Source of the DNA: Metamycoplasma alkalescens
GTDB lineage: Bacteria; Bacillota_I; Bacilli_A; Mycoplasmatales; Metamycoplasmataceae
NCBI RefSeq assembly: GCF_900476125.1
Contig: NZ_LS991949.1
Location: 248,001 to 312,000, forward strand
Reading direction: 5' to 3'
DNA: 64,000 nt
The notes below the pieces were generated by a model. The model made no database searches. It was not told where the DNA came from and saw nothing but the letters and a program-made list of their open reading frames with translations. Position numbers and translations under genes: made by a program. Position 1 is the first letter of the stretch; each line of letters starts with the position of its first letter. Below are positions 31,601-43,622 of this stretch, in pieces.

Positions 31601-32575
31601 AGTAGTATTTTTTTCAAAATCTACCCAATTTCCTAATTTAATTTTTAATCTATCAACTAATTCCCTTGTTGTATATGCATTGGTTGGAATTAAGTTAATT
31701 TTTATATTTTCAGCCAAAATAGATCTAACGTTATCCTTTTGTAAAAATAAGTCAATATGTTCATTACTATCTTTTATTAAATAACCTAATTTTAAGTCAT
31801 TTTCATTATTAAATTTATCATTAAGATTGGAAATAAATTGGTCTAAATAATATTTATTTGATTTGTTACCTTGGGCAAATCTTGGATCTTTTTCTTCATA
31901 ATCTAATTTTCCACCTGTATCAGTATGGATATTAAAACTTGTTTGATTGTTTAATATTTGATTTTTTCATTTATACCAAGAATTTTTAAATTTTTTTCTA
32001 TCATCAATTGTTGTTTTTTTGTAAAAAAATTTTATATGCAAATCAGTTAAATTTTTTTCTTCAATTCCTCTTCATCTTTCAGTAGAAAAACCAGCTTTTT
32101 TTGCTTCTAATTTTCACTCAATTTCATAAACACTATTTAAATCTATATTTCATTTTTTTAGATCTTCTTTGATTTGATTTTCTAATCTTTCTTTTTCATT
32201 ATTTACAAAATTTATTTTTTCACTAAGTGAATCAACTAATTTATCATAATTATCTACTTTGACAATATCTGTATAAGCATGAGAGCAATCTTCTCAGTGA
32301 TCTCACTCATGTCCATGCGAACCAGGAATTTCTGTAGAATATTCATATTTATATTCTCATTTATATTTATCTATAGAATCAAAAATTCACAAATGAGAAT
32401 AAGAAATTCCAGGTGAAAATGTTAAATTTTCAATAGTTTCTTTATTTCAATCATCAGGAAATTCATAATACTTTGTTTCAATGATGTATGAACTTGCTGA
32501 AATTGAAAAAAGAGGGGCGAAACTAATTGGGGATAAAAAAAGTAACCATAATTTTTTATTTTTTATTTTTTTCAT
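28691..32575 (-). CDS. Large ICE-type membrane/surface protein (Mbov_0399-like)
   Basis: A 1294-residue protein with many TGA-Trp codons. The N-terminal signal is MKKIKNKKLWLLFLSPISFA. The long ectodomain contains repeated ferredoxin-like half-modules: VTERIYPQANISPLNPPLSS, then several LNLEINKDY/EFEVNKDIEI-type strands and NHSFQFIIKGLNAKIKNQT. It ends in a single membrane segment, KKFLLIFIPITILGLVIIGL, and a short basic tail. It is the last gene of the type IV secretion operon, and matches by position and size the large protein that follows the VirB4-like ATPase in M. bovis-type ICEs (name from memory). It has a His/Trp-rich region (GSHGHEWDHWEDCSHAY) near residue 85 that might bind metal. 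Possible role: contact with or docking on the recipient cell surface. Confidence 0.7.
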
Positions 32576-32960
32576 TATTTATTCCTATCTTTGCTGCCAA
32601 TAGAATTAATATCTAAAATACTTAATTGATAATTGGTATATTTGGCAAATTATTTTATTATCTAAATTTGATGAATCAACCTCATAATTACTGAAATTTT
32701 TTTGTTTATTTTTTAAGTAAAAACTTTTTTGGTGATTTTTTGAAGTTTATTTTTTGTTTGATTTTTTTGCAAATAAGAAAATATTTTTGCTTTACTAAAA
32801 ATAATTCTAAAGTTAAGTTATAAAGATTTTATTTTTAAATTTTAGGTTTAGTAAATATTGAATTTATTTTTAAATCAGTTTTTTAATTAAAGTATTTTTT
32901 ATTTTGTTTGTTAAATTCATTATATTTATTCAATGAGTTAGGTTATGAAAATTATTCAAA
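32576..32960. other. AT-rich gap inside the secretion operon
   Basis: About 385 bases between virB4 and the large protein gene; no ORF or clear hairpin terminator is seen. A separate promoter for the large gene could lie here. Confidence 0.4.
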
Positions 32961-35837
32961 TTAATTTTTATCACCAATATAGCCCTTTTCAAAAAATAGC
33001 TCTTTTTCAAAATCATTATAATAAATTGATGATTTGATTTTAGAATACATATGCAATGAAAAAATCAAATTTCCAATTTCAGAATCTGCTAAAAATCTTT
33101 GGTGCGAACCATTTAGTCCACCTGAAGATTTAAACATATCCATAACTGCTTCCAAGTCTTTTTGTTTTAGTCCAAAAAATTTTGCATATTGGCAATTTTG
33201 TAAGATTGCTTCTGCCTTTTTTGTGATTAATGCACTTCCTAAAAAATCAGATGGATTTTGCGTGCAAAGAATCATTCCAGCATTGAATTTCCGAACTGTT
33301 TTTGTCATTGTATAAACAAAATCAAGTGTAGCGCTATTGTTTGGATCAATATACATATGCAACTCATCAATAACTAAGACTGTATTAATATTGGGATTTT
33401 CAATTACATTATTAAAGATTTGATTTTGAATAAAACTTAGTAACACAAATAAACCAACTTTTCCACTTGATGCTGAAGTATCAAATAATTTTTGGGTATT
33501 AAAAATAATAAAATCATTACTTAAATCAATATTAGTTTTACCATTGTAAACATATTCATATTTACCATTATATTCAAAATCAAAACTTAAACGATCAATG
33601 ATATTTGCTAAAAGATTTTGTTTACGGATTTTTTCAAATTCATCTTTAAATTGATATTTTCTCAATTCCGCAATCAAATCTGACATAATTGGATAATCAA
33701 ATTCAGCTAATTCCTGGTAACTTGTAAGATTATAAATTCCAAGTTTTTCATATAGATTTCTTACAAATGACATTAAAAAGACAAAATTATCTTGCACTCA
33801 ATCAGGATTAATTAATTTAAAAAATGTTTCTAATCATTCAAGGTGCTTATTAATAATTAATTTAATACTTTGGTCATCTTGATCATCAAATAATTGAATT
33901 TGCACTTGAAGCGGATTTATGATCGTTTTATATCCCAAACCCAAATCAATTAATGTTCCACCAAATTTTTTTCCTAATTTTGCATACTCATTTTGGGGAT
34001 CAATTATATAAACTTTATTATTTGTTGCCAAATGACCTAGAATTGCTTTTTTTACATCAGTACTTTTTCCCTTGCCACTTGAACCAACTGTAAACATATT
34101 ATAATTAACCCGTCTTGATGAATTTTTATAAAATTGGTTAAAAATAATTGGTTCACCTGTTGCAGTTGTTTCTCCTAAAATAAAACTGTTACCATCATTA
34201 TTAGTTTCATTTTCAAAAGGTCATCCATAAGCAACATTGTATGAGGACATCGGAATTGCTTCATTTAAATTATTTGTAGTTATTAAACAACTTTGTGCCA
34301 TTCCTTCAAATTGTTTGAAAGGAATTGGATTAATATTTAATTTTGCTCTTTTGACATTTAAGAAATTTTTTTGTTCAATTTTTCTTAATTCCTTTAAACT
34401 ATCAGCACAATTAATTATCATTAGCGAACTATTTGTTAGCGCATTTTTATTAACTTGTAATTGATTTTCTAGATATTCTAAGGCCTCTAATTGTAATCCA
34501 CCTGCTTTTTGATAGTATCTTGATTTAATGATTGAAGAATTATCACTAATTTTTTTTCCAGTTTTATCCAATAATGTCGCTTGTGTTGCTTCATTAAAGA
34601 TTCCTAAATTTCAAACAATTGTTGAGTTATTTGCAAAAATATCAATTGCTCAACCTTCTTGTAAATCTAGTGGTAATTCACTTATTGTATGAATTGAACA
34701 ATACTTGCTATCCTGAATGAAATAATTATGTTTAAAAATAACATGATCATTTGCTAAGATGTCATCTAAAGCAAGAAGTTTATTTTCTTTTTTTTCAACT
34801 TTAACTTGATTATTTTTATTTGCTATTTGTTTGTTTTTCTTTTTTGAAAAAAGTTTTTTAAATTCTTCTTTTAAAAATTTAAAAAATTCTTTAACTTTTG
34901 TTTTGAAAGTTTGTTTCTCAATAAAATCTACTTCTTTGTTTTTTATTAAAGCCTGACGCTGCGAATTAATTTGTTGCTCAAGATATTGATTTGCTTTTTC
35001 TTCATCAATTTCTTTGTTATTTAATTTTGCCAAAAATTTTATTAAATGTAGTCCTTCAACCAACGTTGTATCAATATCCATTGAATTAAAAATTGCAGTG
35101 ATGTTGTTTAAATTCTTTTTTAATTCGGAAATTGATTTATCATATAAAACCACATAGTAGGTATCTACTAATAGTCTTGTATCTAAAATATCAAAATCAT
35201 TATATAAATTTTCATAATAACTTAAATAGTTATCTTTTATTTCTTTTGAAACATTCTTTTTGTTTAAGTTTTTTAACTTTGCATCAAAATTTTGCTTTAA
35301 ATTATAAAAATTATTAGTGTAATCAATTAATTCTTTAGTTCGAATGAAAGTTATATGTTTGTCAGTTGTATCAATTATTTGCACAAATTTATTTAAAAAT
35401 GCGTCTTTATCTTCATTGTCTTCATTTCAAGGACTTTTGCCTTGAAACTTTAATATTGCTAAATATTTTGTTCCAGTTTTTAATGGTTTTGTTTTAACAA
35501 ATTTATTTTCAAAAATGCTTGAATAAGGAATTAATAATTTTGGATTAGCATGTTTTTTATCAAATTTTTTAACTGAAAATAAATACTTGATTGCACGAAA
35601 TAATAAAACATAAACCCGACAATTATACTTATTTGATTTAATCAAAAAAGGACTAAAAGCAATTGCAACAAATATACTTAAAACTAAACTTCAAGTTCGG
35701 GGAATATGCGGAGGTAAAACTGTATATCCAATTAATACTGATACAATAATAATTAATGAACCAACAAAAAAATCCATTCACGTAAATGAGCGTCAAAAAT
35801 GCCCTTGTGTTTTTTTAAGATTTTTAGGTTGTAACAT
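32961..35837 (-). CDS. VirB4/TraE-type conjugation ATPase
   Basis: A 958-residue ATPase that powers type IV secretion. The N-terminus has two membrane segments fused in front (FFVGSLIIIVSVLIGYTVLP; LVLSIFVAIAFSPFLI), as in PrgI-VirB4 fusions of Gram-positive and mycoplasma systems. Walker A GSSGKGKST is near residue 586, Walker B VLVIDELHMYID near 820, followed by MILCTQNPSDF (a conserved Q-N sensor motif). Several TGA codons are read as Trp. The ATG overlaps the stop of the upstream VirB6-like gene (TAATG). The family corresponds to CDS17/TraE of M. agalactiae ICEA and Mbov_0397 of M. bovis. Confidence 0.9.
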
Positions 35838-37458
35838 TATTTTTTACTGTTTTTTAGTGTTTTTTGATATTTGAAATTATCATCTATTTCTTTTTTAAAT
35901 TCGGATTTTTTGTATTTATTTTTTGATTCATTATATACTCCCATATTAGGTGCCTTTTTATTTAAATGACGTTCTAGATTTTTAATCCGCAATACACTAT
36001 TATCCATTTTTGCTCGTTCAAGATTTGTTATTTTTTCTGGACTTTTTTGTGCTTTTTTTGCAAGTTTTTCATAATTTTTTACTTCTTTGTTACTTCTTTT
36101 TAATAATTGGTCATATGACATTTTCATCTCTTTTTTATCTAACCCTTGAAATTTAAGTGATCTTTGATTTTCTGGTAATTTTTCTTGTTCCTGATATTCT
36201 TTAAGATTTTGTTTTTCAAATTTTTTCATCTCTTTTTCCTTGATTTTTTGCGCAGTCGCAACATCTTTTCATTCTTGTAATTTTGATTGGTATTGCTGCA
36301 ACCCAATTTTTCCAGATTTTAAATCACTTTTTAATTTCTTCTTTAATGCTGCGCCTTGAGCAAACCTTGCTCATGCTTGTGACTTACCTAAAATTTTATT
36401 TCCAGTCCCCATGAAAGCTTTTTTTCCAAGTCTGCCAACTGCCCCAACTCCACCTGCCATTGCCATTGAAGAACCAATTAAATTTTTTGTTTCACCCATT
36501 GTTTCTCTAATGCTTGCACTTTCACCAATAAAGGCACTAACTTCAGATGTTATTCCTTTTGCAGCAATTGCTCCACCGGCTGTAATTGCTAGAATTAAAA
36601 TTAGTTTGCCAAAAAAATCAATATTATTAAGACCCCGAATTCAATTCATTGCTCTTCCAATAAATACTGAATATAGTTGTACTCCTACTACTAATCCTAA
36701 AATTGCAAATGATTTGGATGCATACATTTCTTGAAATTGTTTCATTCTTTTGCCATCATCAGCAACTGATGCGGCTGCAATAAATGGGGAAATAACAAAT
36801 AAGAAAAATTGTTGAAATATTTTTGCACTAAAACTAACATTCCGAAGATAAAAGGAATTAATGTAGGAAAACAAATTATTCCCCCTGTTAATCAAAGCAT
36901 AATTCCTTCACCTCAATCGAATTTGCTATAAACTCCCATTGGGATTTTAAATCCACTATTAGAAATATCTATTCAAGTTTGAAATGATATTTTATTACTT
37001 CAAGAATCATTGTATAAGGCAAGAAATAATGTTTTATCAATACTATCATTATTACTTCCCAATACTAGTGATAAAATAATTCCAAAAATAGTATTAAACA
37101 AAAATAATGCAATCGGAATTCCTAATAATCAAAGTGTTCCAAAAATAGAATTTTTCATTGCGATTCGAATTGGATTTGGTTGATCATTTTTTTGAAAGTG
37201 AACCTTAATTGCACTTAACACAAACAAAACAGCAAAAATCAAAATTGAAATGATTGCTAACCTTGCAAATAAATAAGGTAATTTAATGTTATTAATCGAT
37301 CCACCAAATGGAACACCAAATAATAAATATTGTGGCAATCCAAAACTAATAAGTTGATATGCTTTTACAACTCATCCAATGATTAATAGAGGCAATAGCA
37401 CTAATGGTGCATATCCAATCATAAAAAAACCATATGCTATTGAATTAATTCAACCCAT
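35837..37458 (-). CDS. VirB6-like polytopic channel protein, with a -1 frameshift
   Basis: About 541 codons. The start MGWINSIAYGFFMIGYAPLV at ATG 37458 is followed by membrane segments (LPYLFARLAIISILIFAVLF; LLGIPIALFLFNTIFGIILS; GIICFPTLIPFIFGMLVLV). The reading frame then has to move by -1 at about 36820-36835 to continue as FQQFFLFVISPFIAAASVAD, VGVQLYSVFIGRAMN, KLILILAITAGGAIAAKGI and a long charged tail ending LKNSKK. One extra A in the GCAAAAATATTT run would join the frames. Either this copy is broken, or the shift is programmed, or it is a sequencing error. Position and topology match the Mbov_0396-type ICE transmembrane protein. The stop overlaps the virB4 start, so the downstream frame is under coupling pressure. 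Confidence 0.75.
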
Positions 37459-37461
37459 TTG

Positions 37462-37782
37462 TTATTGAACCTTTCATATTCCTTGCAAAATAGTTGTTAC
37501 AATTCCTGATATTGCTCAAGCAATCACAACAAAAACAATAAATCCTGCTAGTCATTTGATTTTTTTTAACTGAGCCCTTCTTTCTTCATCACTATCAGCT
37601 CTTGATGCTTTAAATCAAGCAATTGCCCCAACAATCATAATGGCTAAAACTAATAATCCCGCCATTGATCCAAGAACAATATTTATATATTTTTGAACAG
37701 TTTGCGCTAATAAAGTTAAATTTTGTTGTGTTGAAGATGATGCATCTGTTGCATCCCCTAAAGTTGTTGAAAAATTATTCAT
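37462..37782 (-). CDS. Pilin-like/VirB2-like small membrane protein
   Basis: A 106-residue protein starting MNNFSTTLGDATDASSSTQQ after AAAGGAGAAATCAA. Two hydrophobic helices (YINIVLGSMAGLLVLAIMIV; WLAGFIVFVVIAWAISGIV) are linked by a short charged loop (FKASRADSDEERRAQLKKIK), the VirB2/TrbC topology. It sits just ahead of the VirB6-like gene (stop 37462, next ATG 37458), as the pilin-like Mbov_0395 does in M. bovis ICE. Three TGA codons are Trp. Assignment is by topology and neighbourhood. Confidence 0.75.
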
Positions 37783-37794
37783 TTGATTTCTCCT

Positions 37795-38064
37795 TTATTT
37801 TGTAAAAGTATTTATCACAGGTAAGTCTTTAAAATTTCAATCAGAAAAGATTAAATATCCTGTTAATGAAATTGTCAAAAAAAATGACATTATGCATATT
37901 ACAAGTGTAAATATTCATTGGCGTTTATAGATAGATCGCATTTGATTTCTTTTTGAAAATTCTTTTGAAAAACAATCTTTATAATCTGTTAATAACAATA
38001 TTAAACTTAAAATTGCAATGACTATTCCAAATACCAATCCCAATATTGCTGGTGCTTTATCCAT
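37795..38064 (-). CDS. Small two-TM protein of the secretion operon
   Basis: An 89-residue protein: MDKAPAILGLVFGIVIAILS starts directly in a membrane helix, followed by a basic loop (KEFSKRNQMRSIYKRQ) and a second helix (FTLVICIMSFFLTISLTGYL). TAAGGAGATTTATTTA precedes the ATG at 38064. It is 12 bases upstream of the pilin-like gene. No family recognised; probably a small structural or chaperone component of the channel. Confidence 0.7.
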
Positions 38065-38192
38065 TAAATAAATCTCCTTAAATAGTTTTTAATCATGTAT
38101 TCATGTATTTAAAATCTCCTCAATCTTTTTAATAAAAAGATATATTTCTAAAAGATTGTCATAACATTTTTCATTTTTATTATTTTTATTAG

Positions 38193-40118
38193 CTAATTTT
38201 TGGGTTTTTTGGGTTTTTTATTTATAGCTTCTTTGTTTACCTCATCATTTTTATTGAAATTCAATAATTTCATGAGATTAAAATCTCAAATTTCTGAGTC
38301 ATTTATTTCAATTTTTGGTGCATGATGAACATATTCTTCATATTCTAAATACTCATATGCCGGTTTGATATTAATTGCAATTGGTTTATAAAAACCACAA
38401 GATATTATTGTCATTTCTTTTTTTTTATATTTTAATTCAGCTGGAGTCATTATTGCCTTATCATATTCTGAAACAGTTGTCGTCTTTTTATTTTTACTAT
38501 CAAAAGTTACACTTTCTTTTTTAATTGTTTTTTCCCCTAACATTTTAGAAAATCACTCAAGTGTCTCATCTGAATTAGTTTCTAAAAAATAAATTAATCC
38601 TACTTGGGCTTGAATTGATTTTCAACTACCTAAATCACTTCCATATTTTTGCAATTGCTCAAATGCTTGAATCACTAACAAAAATAAAATATTTCTTGAT
38701 CTTGATATAGCCATTCAGTCAGAAATTTGGGGAATATTTAATGAATTAAATTCTTCCAAATAAAATTGCAGCATGCGACTAAGTTTTCTTCCTGGAGAAG
38801 AATTGGCAAATTCAATTGCTTCCCGATAAATTTGTGTAATTAAAATATTTATTAAAAAATTAAATATCGGTTTGTGATCAGGAAAGCAAATAAAAATAAC
38901 TCATGGTTTTTGGTTATTTCTTATTGTTTTATCAATTGAAAAATTAATATGACTTGTTATTTTTTGAATATTTAAATTGCTTTGAAATTCCAATAAAACG
39001 TTTGATGCATGTGTTAATATCCCACTAAAAGTTTCTGAAAAAATATCTTGCAATGCATTTCATTCTTCATGAAATTTTCATCAAATATGATTCCTTTTTG
39101 AAAATGATTTCAATCTAAATGTTCAAATCCCTCTTTTAAAATTTCTATCATCTAAAAACCAAATAACATTGGATAAAGTAAATGATTTAATTGTAAAAGT
39201 TTCATCTTCCAAACTATAAAGTAGCATAAATTTAATAACAGTAATAATTACATTTTTTGCTTGATTAACTCACATTGTTTTGCTATCTTCACCTTTTGGT
39301 CAATTTAATGAGTTAGTTATTTCAATAATTTGTTCAAAAGCAGCAGAATAATCATCATCATCTAAATCTTCTTTAGACTTATTGTGTAATCTATTTCAAA
39401 TTTGCTCTAGCGGGTTTCAATGCAATGAATTTTTAGCATCAATAAAATCAAATACTTTTATTTCATAACCTTTTTCTAAAAACATTTCTCCTGTAATTTT
39501 CAAAATCTCTTTTTTGGGATCAGTAATTACTATGTTGGGTTTTAAATCATTTTCAAGTGAGGCATTATAATGTAAATTTGGAATTAAAACTTTTTGAGTT
39601 TTTCCAGAACCCGTAATTCCTAAAACAATCGCATGATTGTTTAAATTATTAACTAAATAGTCATATTTTTTAAAATTATTAGTTTTTAAATTCCCAAAAA
39701 TAAAATTTGGATTACCTGGTTTAAAATTATTTTTGAATTTTCTAAAAGACCCTTCTTTTAGAAATTGATTATATTCCCAAGTCTTTTTTTCTGGATGATT
39801 ATTTTTAGTTATTTTTGCTTTCAAAATTGCAATTCAAGATTTATAGTTTAAAATGATTAAAAAAAACAATGATCCTAAAACTATTATTAAAATTCCAATA
39901 TTTCTAAATCTTGTATTTATTTTTCAAAATAAGAAAATATCATTGATAAATGATCGATTTTTTGAAACTCATTCTTGAAAAATTTTTACAGATTTTATTT
40001 GAATAAATAGCATTACAATTGCAATGAAAAAAAATGCTAGCGAAGGTCAAATTATCAATGAAAAAAAATAGTTTAAAAATTTATTTAAAAATTTTTGTTT
40101 ATTATCTTTAATAAGCAC
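38193..40118 (-). CDS. VirD4/TraG-type coupling ATPase
   Basis: A 641-residue type IV coupling protein, which brings DNA or protein substrates to the channel. Two N-terminal membrane helices (FFSLIIWPSLAFFFIAIVML; IGILIIVLGSLFFLIIL) are followed by Walker A GITGSGKTQKVLIPN near residue 168, the ITDPKKEI motif, and a Walker B-like region FYLEEFNSLNIP with the following ISRSRNILFLLVIQAFEQL sensor stretch. It ends in a Lys/Pro-rich tail. Start taken as GTG 40118 after AGAGGT, because a TAA lies four codons upstream and no ATG is suitable. Many TGA-Trp codons. It is the first gene of the secretion operon. Confidence 0.88.
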
Positions 40119-40611
40119 TATTGATTAAACCTCTATTATCATGTTTAATTTTTATTGAAAAATAATATTTTTTAAAAAGAAAATAACATTATTAATTGAT
40201 ATTATTTTTTGATTATTTAATAATGATTAAAATATTGATTCTATCAATATTTAGACTATTATTTTTCAATAACTTTATATTTTCACAAATTAATAATTTT
40301 GACTTTAAAATATATTTATTGATTAATATTCTAAAAACAACAAATTATGTTTTGCTTCATTATAAAATATTATTTATTAAAATTTGTTTAAATAATTTTG
40401 TACAATTAGTAGTATTAAAAATAATTTTTTTTAAACTTAATTTAAGTCATAAAGTCAATATTTTTTATTAAATTTGTTAAAAAATATTAGAATTACTAAT
40501 TGACAATCATTTTGATCTTTTTTATATTAGAATCAAAATTTACATACAAAATAATACCACTAAGCTAATAATTTTTTTCATTTTTTTAAATTTAAATTTT
40601 AAAAGTTTATT
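40119..40611. other. Very AT-rich gap upstream of the secretion operon
   Basis: About 490 bases of almost pure A/T with no ORF that has an RBS. It must carry the promoter of the secretion operon on the minus strand. An attachment site cannot be recognised from this sequence alone. Confidence 0.45.
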
Positions 40612-40645
40612 TTAAAAAAATTACTGGCAATTTTCTCCAGTAATT
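40612..40645 (-). terminator. Terminator of the lipoprotein-HAD operon
   Basis: AATTACTGG (40619-40627) pairs perfectly with CCAGTAATT (40637-40645); on the minus strand it runs into seven T residues. Confidence 0.85.
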
Positions 40646-40699
40646 TTAGTTTATAAATTTAAATATCAAGAATATAAATAATAAAACTCATTTTAGTTA

Positions 40700-41956
40700 T
40701 TAATTTATATCATCATCATTGAAGTTATTACTTTCTTGATTGCCGGCATCTCTAAATGATTTATTATTCTTATAATTTTTATACATTTCAAATACTTCAG
40801 TTAGAAATATCTCTTTTTCTGAATCACTAATTTGAAAATTGTTCATTCCAGGAATTGAATTTTTTTTAAATTCATCAACAAATTCTTCAAGTAATTCCTT
40901 AACCTTATCATCACTTAATTTAAGGTCATTTAACATTGTAATAAATTGATTTAAAAAATTCTCCTTAATTTTTTCAAATGATTCAGGATCAAAATTATTT
41001 TGATTAAATATTTTTTCAATTTCTTCTTTTGGTAGATTTTGCAACATAATTTTTTCTTCTTCAGTAAGTGAATCAAAATTAAAAAAAACATTATTTTTTC
41101 AATAATTTTTTTCTTGGGATGAATCTTTTTCTTCCTTATTTTTGCTTTGGTTATCATCACTTGTTTTTGAATCTTCAATATATTCTTCAGATTCATATCT
41201 AATTTCATTAATGTTCAATCGTCATTCAAAAATTGATAGCATTTCTGGTGAGATTGTTGCTAATTCAATTCGCGTAAATAATTCTTCATAAGCATCATGT
41301 GAATTAGTAATTTTAATAAATTCTGGTTTTTCATATTCAAATTCAAAAAAAGCAAAATTATTTTCTAGTAATTTAAGTACTAATTTGTTTCCTAATCAAA
41401 AGCTATCTCTTGCATTTTGAAACATTTTATTTTTATCAAAATTAAGACTAAAGTTAGCTAATTTTTTGTTTAATAAATTATCTTTTAAATCATCATAATT
41501 TTTTGAACTTGCTTGAAATGGTGTTTGTTTAAAGAAAAATTCAAATGAAACAAGTCCCCGATCTGCAAGCACAAGTGTCAAATAGTTTTTATTTGTTTGA
41601 TTACCAAAATATTTTTTGTAATGATAAAGATAACTGTCATTATTAATCACAGTATCTTTGCTAATTTTTGACAAAAAATCAAGATTTTGATTTAACTGAT
41701 TTTGATTTTTTTCTAAATTAAATAATTCAAGTTCAAAAAAAGCATAGTAATTGCCTCCTTGCAAACCATGCATTCCAGCAATGATTCCCCCCAATTCTTC
41801 AAAACTTAAATTATCACTAATTAAAAGTTCTAAATCTTTGCTTGAATCAAGAAACTTTGTTAGTTTTATATTATTATAAGTTTGCAATTCTGGTGACAAA
41901 TAATCAACATTTTTAATCACTAAATGATGATTTTTTCCAATTCGTGTTATCTTCAT
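40700..41956 (-). CDS. Hypothetical protein, last gene of the HAD operon
   Basis: A 418-residue protein with three or more TGA-Trp codons. The N-terminal 200 residues are a mixed alpha/beta domain: MKITRIGKNHHLVIKNVDYL, ELGGIIAGMHGLQGGNYYAF, and YLTLVLADRGLVSFEFFF. The second half is acidic (IEDSKTSDDNQSKNKEEKD) and then helical (LPKEEIEKIFNQNNFDPESF; LLEEFVDEFKKNSIPGMNNF). No signal peptide or membrane segment is seen, so it is probably cytoplasmic. Its ATG overlaps the HAD stop (TAATG), which suggests coupled expression and a related role. No family recognised. Confidence 0.75.
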
Positions 41957-42849
41957 TATTTATCCTCCAAAAATTCATGAAACATATGTTTTCTTGCAAT
42001 ATTTTTTAAACGATATAAGTAATCTAAAATTGCTTCACCTAAGCCATTTTGAATCACATCGCTTGTAAAAAATTTAGCTACTTCTAAAGGTTTTTTAGTT
42101 GAATTTGCCATTGCATATGAATAATTTGTTAATGCAAGCATTGGCAAATCATTGTTGCTATCACCAATTGTCATAATTTCTTCTAATTTAACTTCATTTT
42201 TTGAATAAATATTTTTAACTAATCACTCAATTGCACTTCCTTTATTAATTCCCAAAGCATTAATTTCAATATTACAATGTGTTACAATCATTTCAATTCC
42301 ATCTATATGTTTAATATGTTGATAGATTTCTTGTGGATATGTTTCTGAAAGCGGATTATCAATTGAATAAAGTTCAATTTTAATTGGATTTATTTGTTCG
42401 TGATTTCATTTTTTAGGAATTGCTTTTTTATTTTTTTCACTAATAAAATGATAGTTTAGAATTTCAGTTGTTATCTCTGGTGCATCTTCTAAATAAAAAT
42501 AATTTTCATTATCCCAAAAAAACATTTGTAAATTTAGTTGTTTAGCTATTTTAATTAATTGCTCAAGAATTAAAAAATCAATATTTCAACTTTTAATTAA
42601 AATTTTATTTTGAAAATCATAAATTTGTCCCCCAGATGAACAAAGTAGATATTTAACATTTAATTTTTTGCCTAAATCAAGCATTCTTTCTTGCAAAGGA
42701 TTACCTGTACAAATATTAAAATCTGCACCATTTTCAATTGCAAATTCAACATCTTTAATTGTCGCATTCAATAAATTAAAATTTTTATAAATTGTTCCAT
42801 CAACATCAGAGAAAATAACTGGTTTTTTATTGTTTGTGACTGAGTACAT
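41956..42849 (-). CDS. Cof-type HAD-IIB family phosphatase
   Basis: A 297-residue hydrolase. Motif I FSDVDGTIYKNF is at residues 13-24 (nucleophile Asp plus acid/base Asp), motif II ICTGNPLQER follows, and the C-terminal Mg-binding motif is MTIGDSNNDLPMLALTNYSYAMAN. The central part is the type IIB cap. Cof phosphatases dephosphorylate sugar phosphates, FMN or other small phosphates; the substrate is not predictable. Two TGA codons are Trp. ATG at 42849 overlaps the spacer after the upstream lipoprotein stop (42852), with AAGGAA inside that gene's end as RBS. Confidence 0.9.
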
Positions 42850-42851
42850 CT

Positions 42852-43622
42852 TTATTCCTTTCTTTTTTTGTTTTTAAAAGCCGATTTTTTTCTTTTTACT
42901 AGTAATGCAATTAAAATATATAACAACAATCCACCAATCGCAACACTTGGAACGACATAACTTAGAATTTTTCAAACTTGATTTTTTTGTTTATTTTTAT
43001 CGAATTCCTCATTATAAAATCAATGTCCATACAAATTAATTTGTTTTTGTCCAAGATGTTTCATATTCTTAATTTCTTGATCTTTTTCAAGATATTTTTT
43101 TTGTGTTAATCAAACTCAGACCAATATTGCTGATTCAGGTGGATCTAATTTAATTGATCGAAAAATTACAATTAATTTTTTGTCATCATCTTTATTTGCA
43201 TTGAATTCTTTAATTTTTTGATGAATTTCATTTTCTTCAAAAATATAATCCTTCAATGTATCTTCTTTATCAATTTCAAGTGAATGATCAACTTGTAATT
43301 TATCAGATGCTTGATTAATTTCAATTTTTTTTAAATTTGCAAGTTTTTCTTTTTCACCTGCATATTCAAAAAATGATTCGTATGTAAAATTTTTATAATT
43401 TAAAACTTGATTATTTTCATTTTTTGATAAATAAAAATCTTCTCATTTTAAATTTTTTATTAGGTTTTGAATCTCTTTAACTTGCTTGATTTCCTCATTA
43501 TTCTCACTTTCATATTTTACTTCATTTTTGTTTGTACAAGATGTAACTAAGACTGATGGTGGTAATAGTATCGCAAGCGGAATTGTTAATGAAAGATTTA
43601 ATTTTTTTAATCGCTTTTTCAT
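42852..43622 (-). CDS. Lipoprotein with an additional C-terminal membrane anchor
   Basis: A 256-residue protein: MKKRLKKLNLSLTIPLAILL signal, lipobox VLVTSC (Cys at about 29), an acidic helical ectodomain (NEEIKQVKEIQNLIKNL; LQVDHSLEIDKEDTLKDYIF; KKLIVIFRSIKLDPPESAIL), and a C-terminal helix VPSVAIGGLLLYILIALLVK with basic tail KRKKSAFKNKKRKE. A mature protein anchored at both ends is unusual; the basic tail would be cytoplasmic. It heads a three-gene overlapping operon with the HAD phosphatase. Family not recognised. Confidence 0.78.

Noticed and set aside
36641-36895. A separate 84-residue membrane protein starting at TTG 36895
   Set aside because: No RBS, and its first 20 residues replace a good membrane segment in the other frame; it is better read as the downstream half of the frameshifted VirB6-like gene.
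40196-40471. A 91-codon plus-strand ORF upstream of the secretion operon
   Set aside because: It is made of A/T-only codons (Ile, Leu, Phe, Asn) in a region of almost pure A/T, with no ribosome binding site.
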